A stretch of DNA of 64,000 bases from Sphingomonas quercus (GCF_018863195.1 NZ_JAHKRT010000005.1:1-64000), one strand, 5' to 3'; numbered from the stretch's first letter, positions 44,338-53,409 are shown. Translations and numbers: made by a program. Notes: generated by a model from the letters alone, not told the origin.

Positions 44338-45873
44338 TCAGAAGCTGGACCAATCCTCGCCGGCATCAGCGACAGCGATCCGGCCGCCGCTCGCCGCCAG
44401 ACGCGGCGGGCGCGGGGCGCGCGGCGCCGGCGCCGGCGCGGGCGCGGCGCGCACCGGTCCCGCCTGCCCGCTATCGGCCGAGAAGCGGAAGCCGCCGACC
44501 AGCGTCGCCAGCCGGTTCGCCTCGCCGGCAAGGCTGGCCGAGGAGGCGGTCGATTGCTCGACCATCGCCGCATTCTGCTGGGTCATGCCGTCCATCTCGG
44601 CGACGGCGGTGTTGACCTGATGGAGGCTGCTCGCCTGCGCGTCGGCGGAGGACGAGATGCGCTCGACCAGCGTCGACACCTCCCCGACGCCGGCGACGAT
44701 CCGCTCCAGCGCCTTGCCCGTCTCGCCGACCAGCATCGCCCCGGCCTCGACCTGACGCGAACTGTCCTCGATGAGCTGCTTGACGTCGCGCGCCGCGTCG
44801 GCGGAGCGCTGGGCAAGCGCACGCACCTCGGATGCGCCCACCGCGAAGCCCTTGCCGGCATCCCCTGCCCGCGCCGCCTCGACGCCGGCATTAAGGGCGA
44901 GGAGGTTGGTCTGGAAGGCGATGCCGTCGATCACGGAGATGATCTGGTTGATCTGGTGGGACGCCTGCTCGATGCCGGCCATCGCCGTCACTGCCTCGGC
45001 GGCGACGCGGCCGCCCTCGGCGGCGTCGGCGCGCGCGGTGTGCACCGTCCGGGCGACGTTGGCGGCATCGCGCGCCGTGGCGCTGACGCCGTCCGTCACC
45101 TCCTTCATCGCCGCCGCCGTTTCTTCCAGGCTGGCCGCCTGCTGCTCGGTGCGGTGGGAAAGATCGGTTGCCGCCGCGTTGATCTCCGCCGAACCGGTGT
45201 TGATGCTGGCGGCGGTGGCGGAGACCTCGGCGAGCGTGTCGGCGATGCGCTGGCGGGCGGATTCGAAATCCGCGACGAGCCGCTCATAGCCGGGCGGCAG
45301 ATCATCCAGCACCGCTGTGAAATCGCCATTGGCCAGCCGATCCAGTGCCGCGCCGATCTTCTCGAGCACGGCCTGGCGGCCGGCCTGCTCCGCCTCGAAA
45401 TAGTTGGACAGCGCGATCTCCATGTCGAGCAACGCGGTCTTGATGAAGGTGCCGATCACACGCGGCGACGGGCGACCGACGCCGAGACGCGCCAGCGGCG
45501 CGCCGAGCATGCGCGTCACCATGCCCTCCATCAGCCGGGCGTAACTGCTGATATAGAGGGTGGGTGACAGGCCGATGCGGGCATGGATATGGCCGATCTT
45601 CTCGGCGCGCTTGTAATAATCCTGGTCGAGCGGACGCGCGAACATCTCGCTCCAATGCTGCTGCTGCAATCCCTGGGCGCGATCCATGCCCGCGTCCGAG
45701 GAGAATTTCCCCCGTGCCTCGGGCGTGGCGCGGATATGCACGTAAAGATCGCTCAACGCCGCCCCGGCAAAGCGCTCAACGAAGCGCTTGAGAGCCGGGA
45801 AGACGTCGAAATTCCTGCTGCCGAAACCAAATACCGCGAGGCGATTCGCGAAGCTTCCGCTACCGTGGGTCAT
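44338..45873 (-). CDS. globin-coupled methyl-accepting chemotaxis protein (HemAT-like), copy B
   Basis: A 511-residue soluble paralogue of the neighbouring receptor, in tandem and 99 bases upstream of it. The protoglobin domain has the proximal histidine His97 in [11 protein letters not shown]. The signalling domain contains [19 protein letters not shown], but the next block reads [16 protein letters not shown], with glycine where nearly all such receptors (and the neighbour) have valine. The protein also ends DWSSF. The ATG at 45873 has GGAG a few bases upstream. An 18-base perfect palindrome lies 70-87 bases upstream. The pair may respond to different ligands or oxygen ranges; whether flagella genes exist is unknown from this window. 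Confidence 0.92.
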   Translation of the reverse strand: MTHGSGSFANRLAVFGFGSRNFDVFPALKRFVERFAGAALSDLYVHIRATPEARGKFSSDAGMDRAQGLQQQHWSEMFARPLDQDYYKRAEKIGHIHARIGLSPTLYISSYARLMEGMVTRMLGAPLARLGVGRPSPRVIGTFIKTALLDMEIALSNYFEAEQAGRQAVLEKIGAALDRLANGDFTAVLDDLPPGYERLVADFESARQRIADTLAEVSATAASINTGSAEINAAATDLSHRTEQQAASLEETAAAMKEVTDGVSATARDAANVARTVHTARADAAEGGRVAAEAVTAMAGIEQASHQINQIISVIDGIAFQTNLLALNAGVEAARAGDAGKGFAVGASEVRALAQRSADAARDVKQLIEDSSRQVEAGAMLVGETGKALERIVAGVGEVSTLVERISSSADAQASSLHQVNTAVAEMDGMTQQNAAMVEQSTASSASLAGEANRLATLVGGFRFSADSGQAGPVRAAPAPAPAPRAPRPPRLAASGGRIAVADAGEDWSSF

Positions 45874-45942
45874 GCCAACTCCAAACGCTACTGATGGCGT
45901 CGGCTATTGACCTGCTCGGTTAACATCGTCCTTACATTTGGG

Positions 45943-45960
45943 GAAATCCGATCGGATTTC
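45943..45960. promoter_or_regulatory. 18-base perfect palindrome upstream of tandem chemoreceptor genes
   Basis: GAAATCCGATCGGATTTC is perfectly symmetric and is followed at 45964-45969 by another GAAATC half. It lies 9 bases after the tpiA stop and 70 bases before the start of copy B. It is a candidate operator or an attenuating hairpin between tpiA and the receptor genes; no T-run follows it on the minus strand. Confidence 0.45.
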
Positions 45961-45968
45961 TGTGGAAA

Positions 45969-46709
45969 TCAGATACAGGCCGCTATGATCGGCGCGAATT
46001 GTGCTGCGGTAAGGCTCGCGCCGCCGACCAGCGCGCCATCCACATCGGGCAGGTTGAGGATCTCTGCGGCATTGTCCGGCTTGACCGAGCCGCCATAGAG
46101 AATGCGTACCCCGTCCGCCTCGCCGCCGATCAACGTCCGGAGCCGCGCGCGGAGCGCCGCATGGACGCAGGCGATGTCGTCGCAGGACGGGGTGCGGCCG
46201 GTGCCGATCGCCCATACCGGCTCGTAAGCGACGACGAGGGTCGCCGCGTCGGCGCCGGCCGGCAGCGATTCGGCAAGCTGGCGCTCGACCACTGCCAGCG
46301 CCTGCCCGGCGTCGCGCTCCGCCTCGGTTTCGCCGACGCAGACGATGGCGACGAGGCCGCCGGCGATCGCCGCCCCGGCCTTGCCCCGCACCTCTTCGCT
46401 GGTCTCGTGCTGGTCGGCACGCCGCTCGCTATGGCCGACGATGACGAGGGCGGCGCCGGCCTCCCTGAGAAGCTCGACGGAGGTGCAGCCGGTGTGCGCG
46501 CCACAGCGCGCGGCGTGGCAATCCTGGCCGCCGATCGGCAGGCCGGGCGCGCGCGCCACCGCCGGCGCGATGAGCGTGAACGGCGGGCAGATCGCCACGT
46601 CGACCCCCGGATTGGCGCGCGCCGCCGCGTCGATTCCGTCCAGCTCCGCGAGCGCCGCGAGGCTGCCATTCATTTTCCAGTTGCCCGCAACCAGCTTGCG
46701 CCGTGCCAT
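45969..46709 (-). CDS. tpiA: triosephosphate isomerase
   Basis: A 246-residue glycolytic TIM-barrel enzyme that interconverts dihydroxyacetone phosphate and glyceraldehyde 3-phosphate. All catalytic residues are visible: Asn/Lys in GNWKMNG (residues 9-15), His in IVGHSERR, and Glu in AYEPVWAIGTG. The phosphate loop GSVKPDNA and C-terminal VGGASL are present. AGGGGG precedes the ATG. It is divergent from ppiD, with about 130 bases for both promoters. Confidence 0.97.
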   Translation of the reverse strand: MARRKLVAGNWKMNGSLAALAELDGIDAAARANPGVDVAICPPFTLIAPAVARAPGLPIGGQDCHAARCGAHTGCTSVELLREAGAALVIVGHSERRADQHETSEEVRGKAGAAIAGGLVAIVCVGETEAERDAGQALAVVERQLAESLPAGADAATLVVAYEPVWAIGTGRTPSCDDIACVHAALRARLRTLIGGEADGVRILYGGSVKPDNAAEILNLPDVDGALVGGASLTAAQFAPIIAACI

Positions 46710-46838
46710 GTCATGCCCCCTAAAGTTGCTTTGCTGCTTTGCGGCATCCCGTAACAGCCGACGCCGCGCGCTTGAAGCCCCCCGGCGCGGCCTCTATGGC
46801 GACAGATCAACGCCATTCCTCGCGACGGACGCTTTTTG

Positions 46839-48779
46839 ATGATCTCATTCTTTCGTAAGGCCCTGTCGTCCTGGCTGGTGCTCGGCCTGCTCGGCCTGAT
46901 CATGATCGCCTTCATCATCACGGGCGTGAGCAATCGCGGGCTGGGCGAAGGCGAGGTCCGCGCCGGCGGCACGACCATCGCCACCATCGGCCGGCAGAAG
47001 GTCGGCAGCCTTGAGCTGCAACAGCGCGTCCAGGCGGCCTTCCGCCGCGCCCAGCAGGACCAGAACGGCCTCACCATGGCGCAGTTCATCAATGGCGGCG
47101 GCTTTGAGCAGGTGGTGGAGACGATGCTTGCCGGCACCGCCGTCGAGCAGTTCGGCCGCAAGCAGGGCCTCACCGCCAGCCGGCGCATGGTCGACGGCGA
47201 GATCGCCAGCATCCCCGGCTTCCGCGGCCTGACCGGCCAGTTCGACGAGAATGCGATGCGCGCCGTCCTGCGCGAGCAGGGCATTACCGAGCAGCAGCTG
47301 CGCCAGGATGTCGCCTCCGACGGGGTCCGCCGCCAGTTGCTGGTGCCGATCAACGCCGCCTCGCACGTCCCGGGCAGCCTCGTCCTCCCCTATGCCTCGC
47401 TGCTGCTCGAAGAGCGGCAGGGCTGGGTCGGCATCGTTCCTGCCGCCGCCATGGCCGGAGGCGATGCCCCGAGCCAGCAGGAGATCGACGCCTGGTATCG
47501 CGCTCACCAGGCCGCCTACACCGTGCCCGAGCGGCGGGTGATGCGTTACGCGGTGGTCGGCACCGAACAGGTTGCCGAGCAGGCCAGGCCGACCGAGGCC
47601 GAGCTTGCCGCCGCCTACAAGGCGGCCGCGGCCAGCTATGCCCCCGCCGAGAAGCGCGACATCACGCAGATCGTCGCCGACAGCGAGGCCAAGGCCCAGG
47701 CGTTCGCCGCCGCCATCAAGGCCGGCACCCCGTTCGAGAAGGCGGCCGCCGCCGCGAGGCTGACGCCCTCCCGGGTCGCCGCCAAGACCAAGGCGGAGCT
47801 GACGGACCTCGCCTCCCCCGATGTCGCCAACGCCGTGTTCGGCGCGGCCAAGGGCGGCGTCACCGCGCCGGCCCGTTCGGCCTTTGGCTGGCATGTGGCG
47901 CGCGTCGACGCCATCGCCCAGATCGCCGGCCGCACCCTCGATCAGGTGCGCGGCGAGCTGACCGCCAAGCTCGCCGCCGAAAAGACCCGCACGCTGATCA
48001 CCGAGGCCGCGCAGAAGATCGACGACGGCATCGAGAAGGGCGCCAATTTCGACGAGCTTCTCCGCGCGCAGAAGCTGGTCGCCGTCACCACCCCTGCCCT
48101 GACCGCCAATGGGGATGCCCCGGATCAGCCGGACTATCAGGTGCCCGCCGATGTGCGGCCCTTGCTCCCCCGCGCCTTCGACATGACTGCGGACGATGAT
48201 CCGGTCGTCGCGACGATCGTGCCGTCGGAGCGCTTCGCGGTGCTCGCGGTGACCAGCGTGGTGCCCGCCGCCGCCCGGCCGCTCGCCCAGGTGCGCGACA
48301 AGGTGGTTGCCGACATCATCGCCGATCGCGGCCAGAAGCGCGCCCGCGCCGTCGCCGAGGCGATCGCCGCCAAGGCCGGCGGCGGCCAGACGCTGGCGGC
48401 CGCCTTCGCCGCCGCGCCCGTGAAGCTGGGCGTGCCGCTGCGCGCCGGCGGGCGCCGCGCCGACCTCACCCAGCAGGGCAAGCCGGTGCCGCCGCCGCTA
48501 CAGCTGCTCTTCTCGCTCGCGCCGGGGCAGGCGCGGGTACTCGCCGCGCCCGGCAATCAGGGCTGGTTCGTCGTCAAGCTGGACTCGATCAAGCCGGGCG
48601 ACGCGCGGAGCATGCCGAGCCTCGTCGAGGCGACGCGCGGCCAGTTCTCCCGCGTTGTCGGCGACGAATATGTCAGCCAGTTCGCCAATGCCGCGCGCGC
48701 CGCGCTGGGCATGAAGGTCGACACCGCTGCCATCGCCCGGCTGAAGGGTGAACTGGCCGGGGGCGCGGCCCAGCCGTGA
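46839..48779 (+). CDS. ppiD: PpiD-like membrane-anchored periplasmic peptidyl-prolyl isomerase
   Basis: A 646-residue protein. A single N-terminal membrane helix (about residues 11-33, after MISFFRKALSSW) anchors it in the inner membrane with the rest in the periplasm. A SurA/PpiD N-terminal chaperone domain follows (RAGGTTIATIGRQKV...), then a parvulin-like PPIC segment at about 240-360 and a further C-terminal repeat of similar character. It would help newly exported outer-membrane proteins fold at the Sec translocon. The parvulin core is weakly conserved, so chaperone rather than isomerase activity is likely. The GTGA at 48776-48779 couples it to trpE. Confidence 0.88.
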   Translation: MISFFRKALSSWLVLGLLGLIMIAFIITGVSNRGLGEGEVRAGGTTIATIGRQKVGSLELQQRVQAAFRRAQQDQNGLTMAQFINGGGFEQVVETMLAGTAVEQFGRKQGLTASRRMVDGEIASIPGFRGLTGQFDENAMRAVLREQGITEQQLRQDVASDGVRRQLLVPINAASHVPGSLVLPYASLLLEERQGWVGIVPAAAMAGGDAPSQQEIDAWYRAHQAAYTVPERRVMRYAVVGTEQVAEQARPTEAELAAAYKAAAASYAPAEKRDITQIVADSEAKAQAFAAAIKAGTPFEKAAAAARLTPSRVAAKTKAELTDLASPDVANAVFGAAKGGVTAPARSAFGWHVARVDAIAQIAGRTLDQVRGELTAKLAAEKTRTLITEAAQKIDDGIEKGANFDELLRAQKLVAVTTPALTANGDAPDQPDYQVPADVRPLLPRAFDMTADDDPVVATIVPSERFAVLAVTSVVPAAARPLAQVRDKVVADIIADRGQKRARAVAEAIAAKAGGGQTLAAAFAAAPVKLGVPLRAGGRRADLTQQGKPVPPPLQLLFSLAPGQARVLAAPGNQGWFVVKLDSIKPGDARSMPSLVEATRGQFSRVVGDEYVSQFANAARAALGMKVDTAAIARLKGELAGGAAQP

Positions 48780-50275
48780 CACCGGAACAGGACGCGATCG
48801 CCGCCGCCGCGCTCGCCGCCGGCCGGCCGGCTCTGGTCTGGCGCCGGCAGATCGCCGACGTCGACACGCCGGTCGCCGCCGCCCTCAAGCTGATCGAGCC
48901 GGGCCGCGGCGACTTCCTGCTCGAATCCGTCGAGGGCGGGGCGACGCGCGGGCGGCACAGCCTGCTCGGCCTCGCCCCCGACCTCGTGTTTCGCGCGGAC
49001 GAACGCGGCGCCGCGATCAACCGGCGCTGGCTGGAGGATCGCGCGGCGTTCGAGCCGCTCGACACCGGGCCGCTGACGGCGTTGCGCGATCTCGTCGCGC
49101 GCTGCCGCGCAGACGTGCCCGCCGGCCTGCCGCGCGCGCTCGCCTGTCTGGTGGGCTATTTCGCCTATGAAACGGTCGGGCTGGTCGAAACATTGCCGCG
49201 GCCGGCGCCCAACCCGCTGGCGCTGCCGGACATGCTGTTCGTGCGCCCGACCCTGCTCCTCGTCTTCGACAGGCTGACCGACGAACTGCACCTCGTCGCG
49301 CCGCTCTGGCCGGAACGCGGCGAGACGGTGGCCGACGCGCTGGAACGGATCGAGACGGCGCAGGCCCGGCTGGCCGCGCCGCTCCCCGCCCCGGCCCGCG
49401 ACGCCGCGCCGCTGCCGGAGGTGGCGCCGACGTCCGTGCTGGCCCCGGGCCGCTATGGCGAGATGGTGCGTGCCGCCAGGGAGTATATCGCTGCCGGCGA
49501 CATCTTCCAGGTGGTGCTGGCACAGCGCTTCACCACGCCTTTCCCGCTGCCGCCTTTCGATCTCTACCGGGCGCTGCGGCGGATCAATCCGTCGCCCTTC
49601 CTCTATCATCTCGACCTGCCCGGCTTCGCGCTGACCGGATCGAGCCCCGAGATCCTCGTCCGCGTCCGCGACGGACAGGTCACGATTCGCCCGATTGCCG
49701 GCACCCGGCCCCGCGGCAAGACCGCCGCCGAGGACGAAGCCAATCGCCAGAGCCTGCTCGCCGACCCAAAGGAGCGCGCCGAGCATCTCATGCTGCTCGA
49801 TCTCGGCCGGAACGATGTCGGCCACGTCGCCGAGGCCGGCACGGTGAAGGTGACGGACAGCTACATGGTCGAATTCTACAGCCATGTCATGCACATCGTC
49901 TCCAACGTCACCGGCCGGCTCGACGCGCGGCATGACGCGATCGACGCGCTGTTCGCGGGCTTTCCGGCGGGCACCGTCTCGGGCGCGCCCAAGGTCCGCG
50001 CCTGTGAGATCATCGCCGAGCTGGAGCCCGAAACGCGCGGCGCCTATGCCGGCGGCGTCGGCTATTTCGCGCCGGATGGGTCGATGGACAGCTGCATCGT
50101 GCTACGCACCGCCGTGGTGAAGGACGGCATGATGCATGTGCAGGCCGGCGCCGGCATCGTCGCGGACAGCGATCCCGCCTATGAGCAGCGCGAATGCGAG
50201 GCCAAGGCCGGCGCCCTCATCGCCGCCGCGCGCGAGGCCGTCAGGATCGCCGGAGAAAGCGGCTTCGGCCAGTGA
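48776..50275 (+). CDS. trpE: anthranilate synthase component I
   Basis: A 499-residue chorismate-using enzyme, the first step of tryptophan synthesis. The C-terminal half holds the chorismate-binding signature: IRPIAGTRPRGKT, ERAEHLMLLDLGRNDVG, VEFYSHVMHIVSNV and FPAGTVSGAPKVRA. The GTG start at 48776 overlaps the ppiD stop, implying translational coupling. Its partner glutaminase TrpG is not adjacent: about 2.5 kb with three unrelated genes intervene before trpG-trpD-trpC. Confidence 0.97.
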   Translation: MTPEQDAIAAAALAAGRPALVWRRQIADVDTPVAAALKLIEPGRGDFLLESVEGGATRGRHSLLGLAPDLVFRADERGAAINRRWLEDRAAFEPLDTGPLTALRDLVARCRADVPAGLPRALACLVGYFAYETVGLVETLPRPAPNPLALPDMLFVRPTLLLVFDRLTDELHLVAPLWPERGETVADALERIETAQARLAAPLPAPARDAAPLPEVAPTSVLAPGRYGEMVRAAREYIAAGDIFQVVLAQRFTTPFPLPPFDLYRALRRINPSPFLYHLDLPGFALTGSSPEILVRVRDGQVTIRPIAGTRPRGKTAAEDEANRQSLLADPKERAEHLMLLDLGRNDVGHVAEAGTVKVTDSYMVEFYSHVMHIVSNVTGRLDARHDAIDALFAGFPAGTVSGAPKVRACEIIAELEPETRGAYAGGVGYFAPDGSMDSCIVLRTAVVKDGMMHVQAGAGIVADSDPAYEQRECEAKAGALIAAAREAVRIAGESGFGQ

Positions 50276-50547
50276 TCAGCAGGCAGTGATCAGCGTGCGG
50301 CGCGCCATTTGCGGATCAGGGCGAGGGCGCTGATCGCCACCGCGGCGAGGGCCGGCCCCGATCCGAACATCGGCACGGTCGCATCGCGGAGCGACACGCT
50401 CAGCCCGGCCGCCACGCCGATCGCCAACGATGATCTGAGAATAGGGCGTTCCGGCGAGTCGCGCCCATGTCATTGGCCATACGTAACAAACCGCCGTTGC
50501 CACGCGAGGGGGTGGACGCTGGCCTGCGTTGCCCGGCCCGCCAGCCC

Positions 50548-51390
50548 CTACTCCGCCGCCACCCGGTCCGCGGCATCCGCCGCCTCGCCCGAGCGCGCGC
50601 GACAGGTCAGCGGAAACAGAAGCTGGTCCAGCCAGCGGCGCGGCACCGGCGTGGTGGTGCCATAGCGTTCCGGCCATTCCGCCGGCAGCACGAAGCTTCC
50701 GAACAGCCGGTCATAAAGCGCGAACAGGGCGGCGAAATTCTTGTGGCCGTTGGCGCCGTCACTGTGATGCCAATGGTGGAAGCCCGGCGTCGCGATCAGC
50801 CAGCTCATCGCCCCCCACCGCCATTTGACGTTGGCGTGGACGAAGAAGGTCCAGAACGTCGCCACGAAGATCACGAACAGCACCGGCATGTTCGCCCCCG
50901 CGCTGCCCGCCGAGGCGAGACCGACCGCATAGAGCGGCACCAGCCCGCAAAATCGCGTGAACAGCATGTCGAACGGGTGCGAGCGCGAGGCGACGAGGAA
51001 GGTCATGTCCTGGGCGCTGTGATGCACCGCGTGGAACCGCCAGAGCAGATTGCTGCGGTGACACCAGCGATGCCCCCAATAGGTGCCGAAATCGCTGACC
51101 AGCAGCGCCGCGACCAGCTTCGCACCGATCGGCAGGCCCGCCGCCGCGCCGGTCAGCCCGGCGGGCAGCAGCGCGTGGACGAGCGCCGCGATCAGCCCGC
51201 TCATCGGCGCGAACAGCGCCAGCGTGCACATATTGTTGAACCCGAACCACGCGAGGTTGGTCAGCCCCTCGCGCGTGAAGCGGGCGCGCGGCCGAATCGC
51301 GAACCAATATTCCAGCGGGGTGATGATCGCGAACAGCAGGAACAGCCAGGCCGCCTGATACGCCGCGCTTTCAAATATTATCCTTAACAT
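50548..51390 (-). CDS. sterol desaturase / fatty acid hydroxylase family membrane protein
   Basis: A 280-residue integral membrane protein with the three histidine boxes of the non-heme di-iron family: HRWCH, HAVHHS and FHHWHHSDG, placed between about five membrane helices. Such enzymes hydroxylate or desaturate lipid chains (fatty acids, carotenoids, hopanoids or ornithine lipids) with O2. It is encoded on the minus strand between trpE and trpG. The exact lipid substrate is unknown. Confidence 0.9.
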   Translation of the reverse strand: MLRIIFESAAYQAAWLFLLFAIITPLEYWFAIRPRARFTREGLTNLAWFGFNNMCTLALFAPMSGLIAALVHALLPAGLTGAAAGLPIGAKLVAALLVSDFGTYWGHRWCHRSNLLWRFHAVHHSAQDMTFLVASRSHPFDMLFTRFCGLVPLYAVGLASAGSAGANMPVLFVIFVATFWTFFVHANVKWRWGAMSWLIATPGFHHWHHSDGANGHKNFAALFALYDRLFGSFVLPAEWPERYGTTTPVPRRWLDQLLFPLTCRARSGEAADAADRVAAE

Positions 51391-51615
51391 CGCAGAGCAT
51401 CCATCGCTGGCTCAGGCTCGACGCGCGACCCGATGGCCCAGTCAAGACGGCACCCCATCGCCAGTATGATACAGAAACCTCGGCTTGTTCATTCGATGAT
51501 CCAAAATAGCACATTGGATTCTTGTATGGCCCGCATTCATTGACAAGCCGTAACCAATCGCGAAACGATCGGCAATAGCGTGGAAGAATCCGCCTCATCC
51601 GAAGAATCGAAGAAC

Positions 51616-51646
51616 TTGGTTAATGCCTTTGCTTATGTTTAACCAA
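51616..51646 (+). promoter_or_regulatory. inverted repeat TTGGTTAA/TTAACCAA upstream of PEP-CTERM gene
   Basis: A perfect 8-base inverted repeat (51616-51623 with 51639-51646) separated by 15 bases, ending 19 bases before the ATG at 51666. It could be a protein-binding dyad or an mRNA hairpin. A TTGACA (51540-51545) lies upstream and may be a -35 element, but no good -10 follows. Confidence 0.45.
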
Positions 51647-51665
51647 TAAACGGGGACGGACGAGA

Positions 51666-52454
51666 ATGCGCAAAATCACCTTCCTGACCTTATGCGCGGC
51701 CGCCGCCTGCGCGGCCCAGCCCGCCGGCGCCCAGAATGTCGTGAAGAACGGCGATTTCGAGAGGGTCAACATGCCTCGCCTCGAACTCGAGAACGTCGAA
51801 GTTCCCAACTCCGGCACCCGGGCCGATTCCGACATGCTTCCGGGATGGAAGACCGCCCATGTCGCGGACGCATCGCCGAGGGGCATCGCCTTCCTGTTCA
51901 CCAAGCCGGGCGGCAATGTGACCTATGGCGGCACCAATGATGAATCCTGCCCGGACTGCAAGAACAGCAACATGAACAGCGCCGCCACCTTTGCCGATCA
52001 CGGCAATTTCGTCGCGCTGGAGAAAAGCTCCGGCATCTCGCAATTCCTGACCGATCTGACCGAGGGCATCTATTCGCTGTCGTTCGATTATGGCGGCGCG
52101 CAAATGAACACCGTCAACAGCGGGGCGGGCTTCAGCTACACGCTCAGCGCCTTTTGGGGCGACGATCTCGTCGGCACCGTCTCCGGCCGCAATGATGACG
52201 GCAGCTTCACCGGCTGGTCCAGCTTCAGCACGGACGTGACGTGCGACGCCGCCTGCGCCGCCAATGGCATCCTGCTGCGGTTCGTCGCGTCGCTCGCCGG
52301 CGGGCCGCCAGTGGTGCTGCTTGACAATGTCGCCGTGACCGGTGGCGCCGTGCCCGAGCCGGCGACCTGGGCGACGATGCTGCTCGGCTTCGGCGTGGCG
52401 GGCGGCGTGATGCGGAGCGGGCGCCGCCGCGCCGCCATCGCCGCCGCCGCCTGA
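51666..52454 (+). CDS. exported PEPxxWA-CTERM protein
   Basis: A 262-residue secreted protein with a signal peptide (MRKITFLTLCAAAACAAQPAGA). The body begins NVVKNGDFERVN and contains FVALEKSSGISQFL and an LSFDYGG strand, a jelly-roll pattern seen in DUF642-like or choice-of-anchor proteins. A CPDCKNSN segment and a CDAAC pair could form disulfides. The C-terminal sorting signal is VPEPATWATMLLGFGVAG followed by RSGRRRAA. GGACG precedes the ATG. It is likely sent to the surface or an extracellular matrix by an exosortase-type system; the ligand is unknown. Confidence 0.85.
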   Translation: MRKITFLTLCAAAACAAQPAGAQNVVKNGDFERVNMPRLELENVEVPNSGTRADSDMLPGWKTAHVADASPRGIAFLFTKPGGNVTYGGTNDESCPDCKNSNMNSAATFADHGNFVALEKSSGISQFLTDLTEGIYSLSFDYGGAQMNTVNSGAGFSYTLSAFWGDDLVGTVSGRNDDGSFTGWSSFSTDVTCDAACAANGILLRFVASLAGGPPVVLLDNVAVTGGAVPEPATWATMLLGFGVAGGVMRSGRRRAAIAAAA

Positions 52455-52482
52455 CGCGCGCCGCACGACGGGAAGAGTGAAT

Positions 52483-52509
52483 GGCGCGGCCGCCCGATCC
52501 GGCCGCGCC
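52483..52509 (+). terminator. stem-loop terminator after PEP-CTERM gene
   Basis: GGCGCGGCCG (52483-52492) and CGGCCGCGCC (52500-52509) form a perfect 10-bp stem with a 7-base loop, 29 bases after the stop, followed by GTTTCGTC. An outer CACGACG/CGTCGTG pair may extend it. The T-run is short. Confidence 0.6.
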
Positions 52510-52605
52510 GTTTCGTCGTGGCGACGGCAGTGCCCGTCGCTTCGCCATTTCCCTGATGGCCGCCGCCGTCCCATGGGGTCGGCCGGTAATCAGGGAGCGT
52601 ATCTC

Positions 52606-52767
52606 ATGCGGCTAACGTTGCTCGCTATTTCCCTGTCGGCCGGCCTCGCGGCGATCGACCCAGGCTGGACGTGGGAAATCCTGCCGTGGACCGTCCTGAT
52701 GACGGCATTCGGCTTCATCGGTTCGGCGGCGCGCGCCCGATCCGGGCCGGGGCCTGTCTCCGACTAA
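52606..52767 (+). CDS. small hydrophobic protein
   Basis: A 53-residue open frame with two hydrophobic stretches (MRLTLLAISLSAGLAAI and LPWTVLMTAFGFIGSAA) and a short polar tail. AGGGAG stands nine bases before the ATG at 52606. It is 48 bases upstream of trpG and may be co-transcribed with it. I do not recognise a family, and the small size lowers confidence. Confidence 0.45.
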   Translation: MRLTLLAISLSAGLAAIDPGWTWEILPWTVLMTAFGFIGSAARARSGPGPVSD

Positions 52768-52815
52768 GGCTTTTGCGCTTGCGGAAGGGCGGGCAACGGC
52801 TAAATCCGCAGCATC

Positions 52816-53409
52816 ATGATCCTCGTCATCGACAATTACGACAGCTTCACCTGGAACCTCGTCCAGTATCTTCAGGAGCTGGGCGTGGCCGTCGAGGTGG
52901 TGCGCAACGACGCGATGAGCGCCGGGCAGGCGCTTTCCTCAGGGGCCGAGGCGTTCCTGCTGTCGCCCGGGCCGTGCACGCCGAACGAGGCGGGGGTCAG
53001 CCTCGACATGGTCGCCGCCTGCGCGGAGGCCGGGCGACCGCTGCTCGGCGTATGCCTCGGCCATCAGGCGATCGGCCAGTCGTTCGGCGGCCGGGTGGTG
53101 CGCGCGCCCGAGCTGATGCACGGCAAGACCAGCCTCATCGATCATGACGGCACCGGCCTGTTCGCGGGCCTGCCTTCGCCCTTCACGGCGACGCGCTATC
53201 ATTCGCTGATCGTCGCGGCAGAAGATCTGCCGGCAGGGCTGGTCGTCAACGCCCGCACCGGGGACGGCATCATCATGGGCTTCCGTCACGAAAGCCTGCC
53301 GATCCACGGCGTACAGTTCCACCCCGAGAGCATCGCCACCGAGCACGGCCATCAGATGCTCGCCAACTTCCTTGATCTGGCGGGGATCGCCCACAAGGTG
53401 CCGGCGTGA
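52816..53409 (+). CDS. trpG: anthranilate synthase component II (glutamine amidotransferase)
   Basis: A 197-residue class I glutamine amidotransferase that supplies ammonia to TrpE. The nucleophile is in [13 protein letters not shown] (about residue 80), and the His-Glu pair in [14 protein letters not shown] near the C-terminus. [19 protein letters not shown] is the typical opening. The stop overlaps the GTG of trpD. The p-aminobenzoate synthase subunit PabA is nearly identical, so the protein may serve both pathways. Confidence 0.96.
   Translation: MILVIDNYDSFTWNLVQYLQELGVAVEVVRNDAMSAGQALSSGAEAFLLSPGPCTPNEAGVSLDMVAACAEAGRPLLGVCLGHQAIGQSFGGRVVRAPELMHGKTSLIDHDGTGLFAGLPSPFTATRYHSLIVAAEDLPAGLVVNARTGDGIIMGFRHESLPIHGVQFHPESIATEHGHQMLANFLDLAGIAHKVPA

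Noticed and set aside
50276-50677. 133-codon minus-strand frame overlapping the end of the hydroxylase gene
   Set aside because: It overlaps the 3' end of a clear gene in another frame and has low-complexity Gly/Arg composition typical of a shadow frame.
51371-51598. 75-codon minus-strand open frame upstream of the fatty acid hydroxylase gene
   Set aside because: It overlaps the hydroxylase start region, has unusual Cys/Trp-rich composition and no ribosome-binding site.
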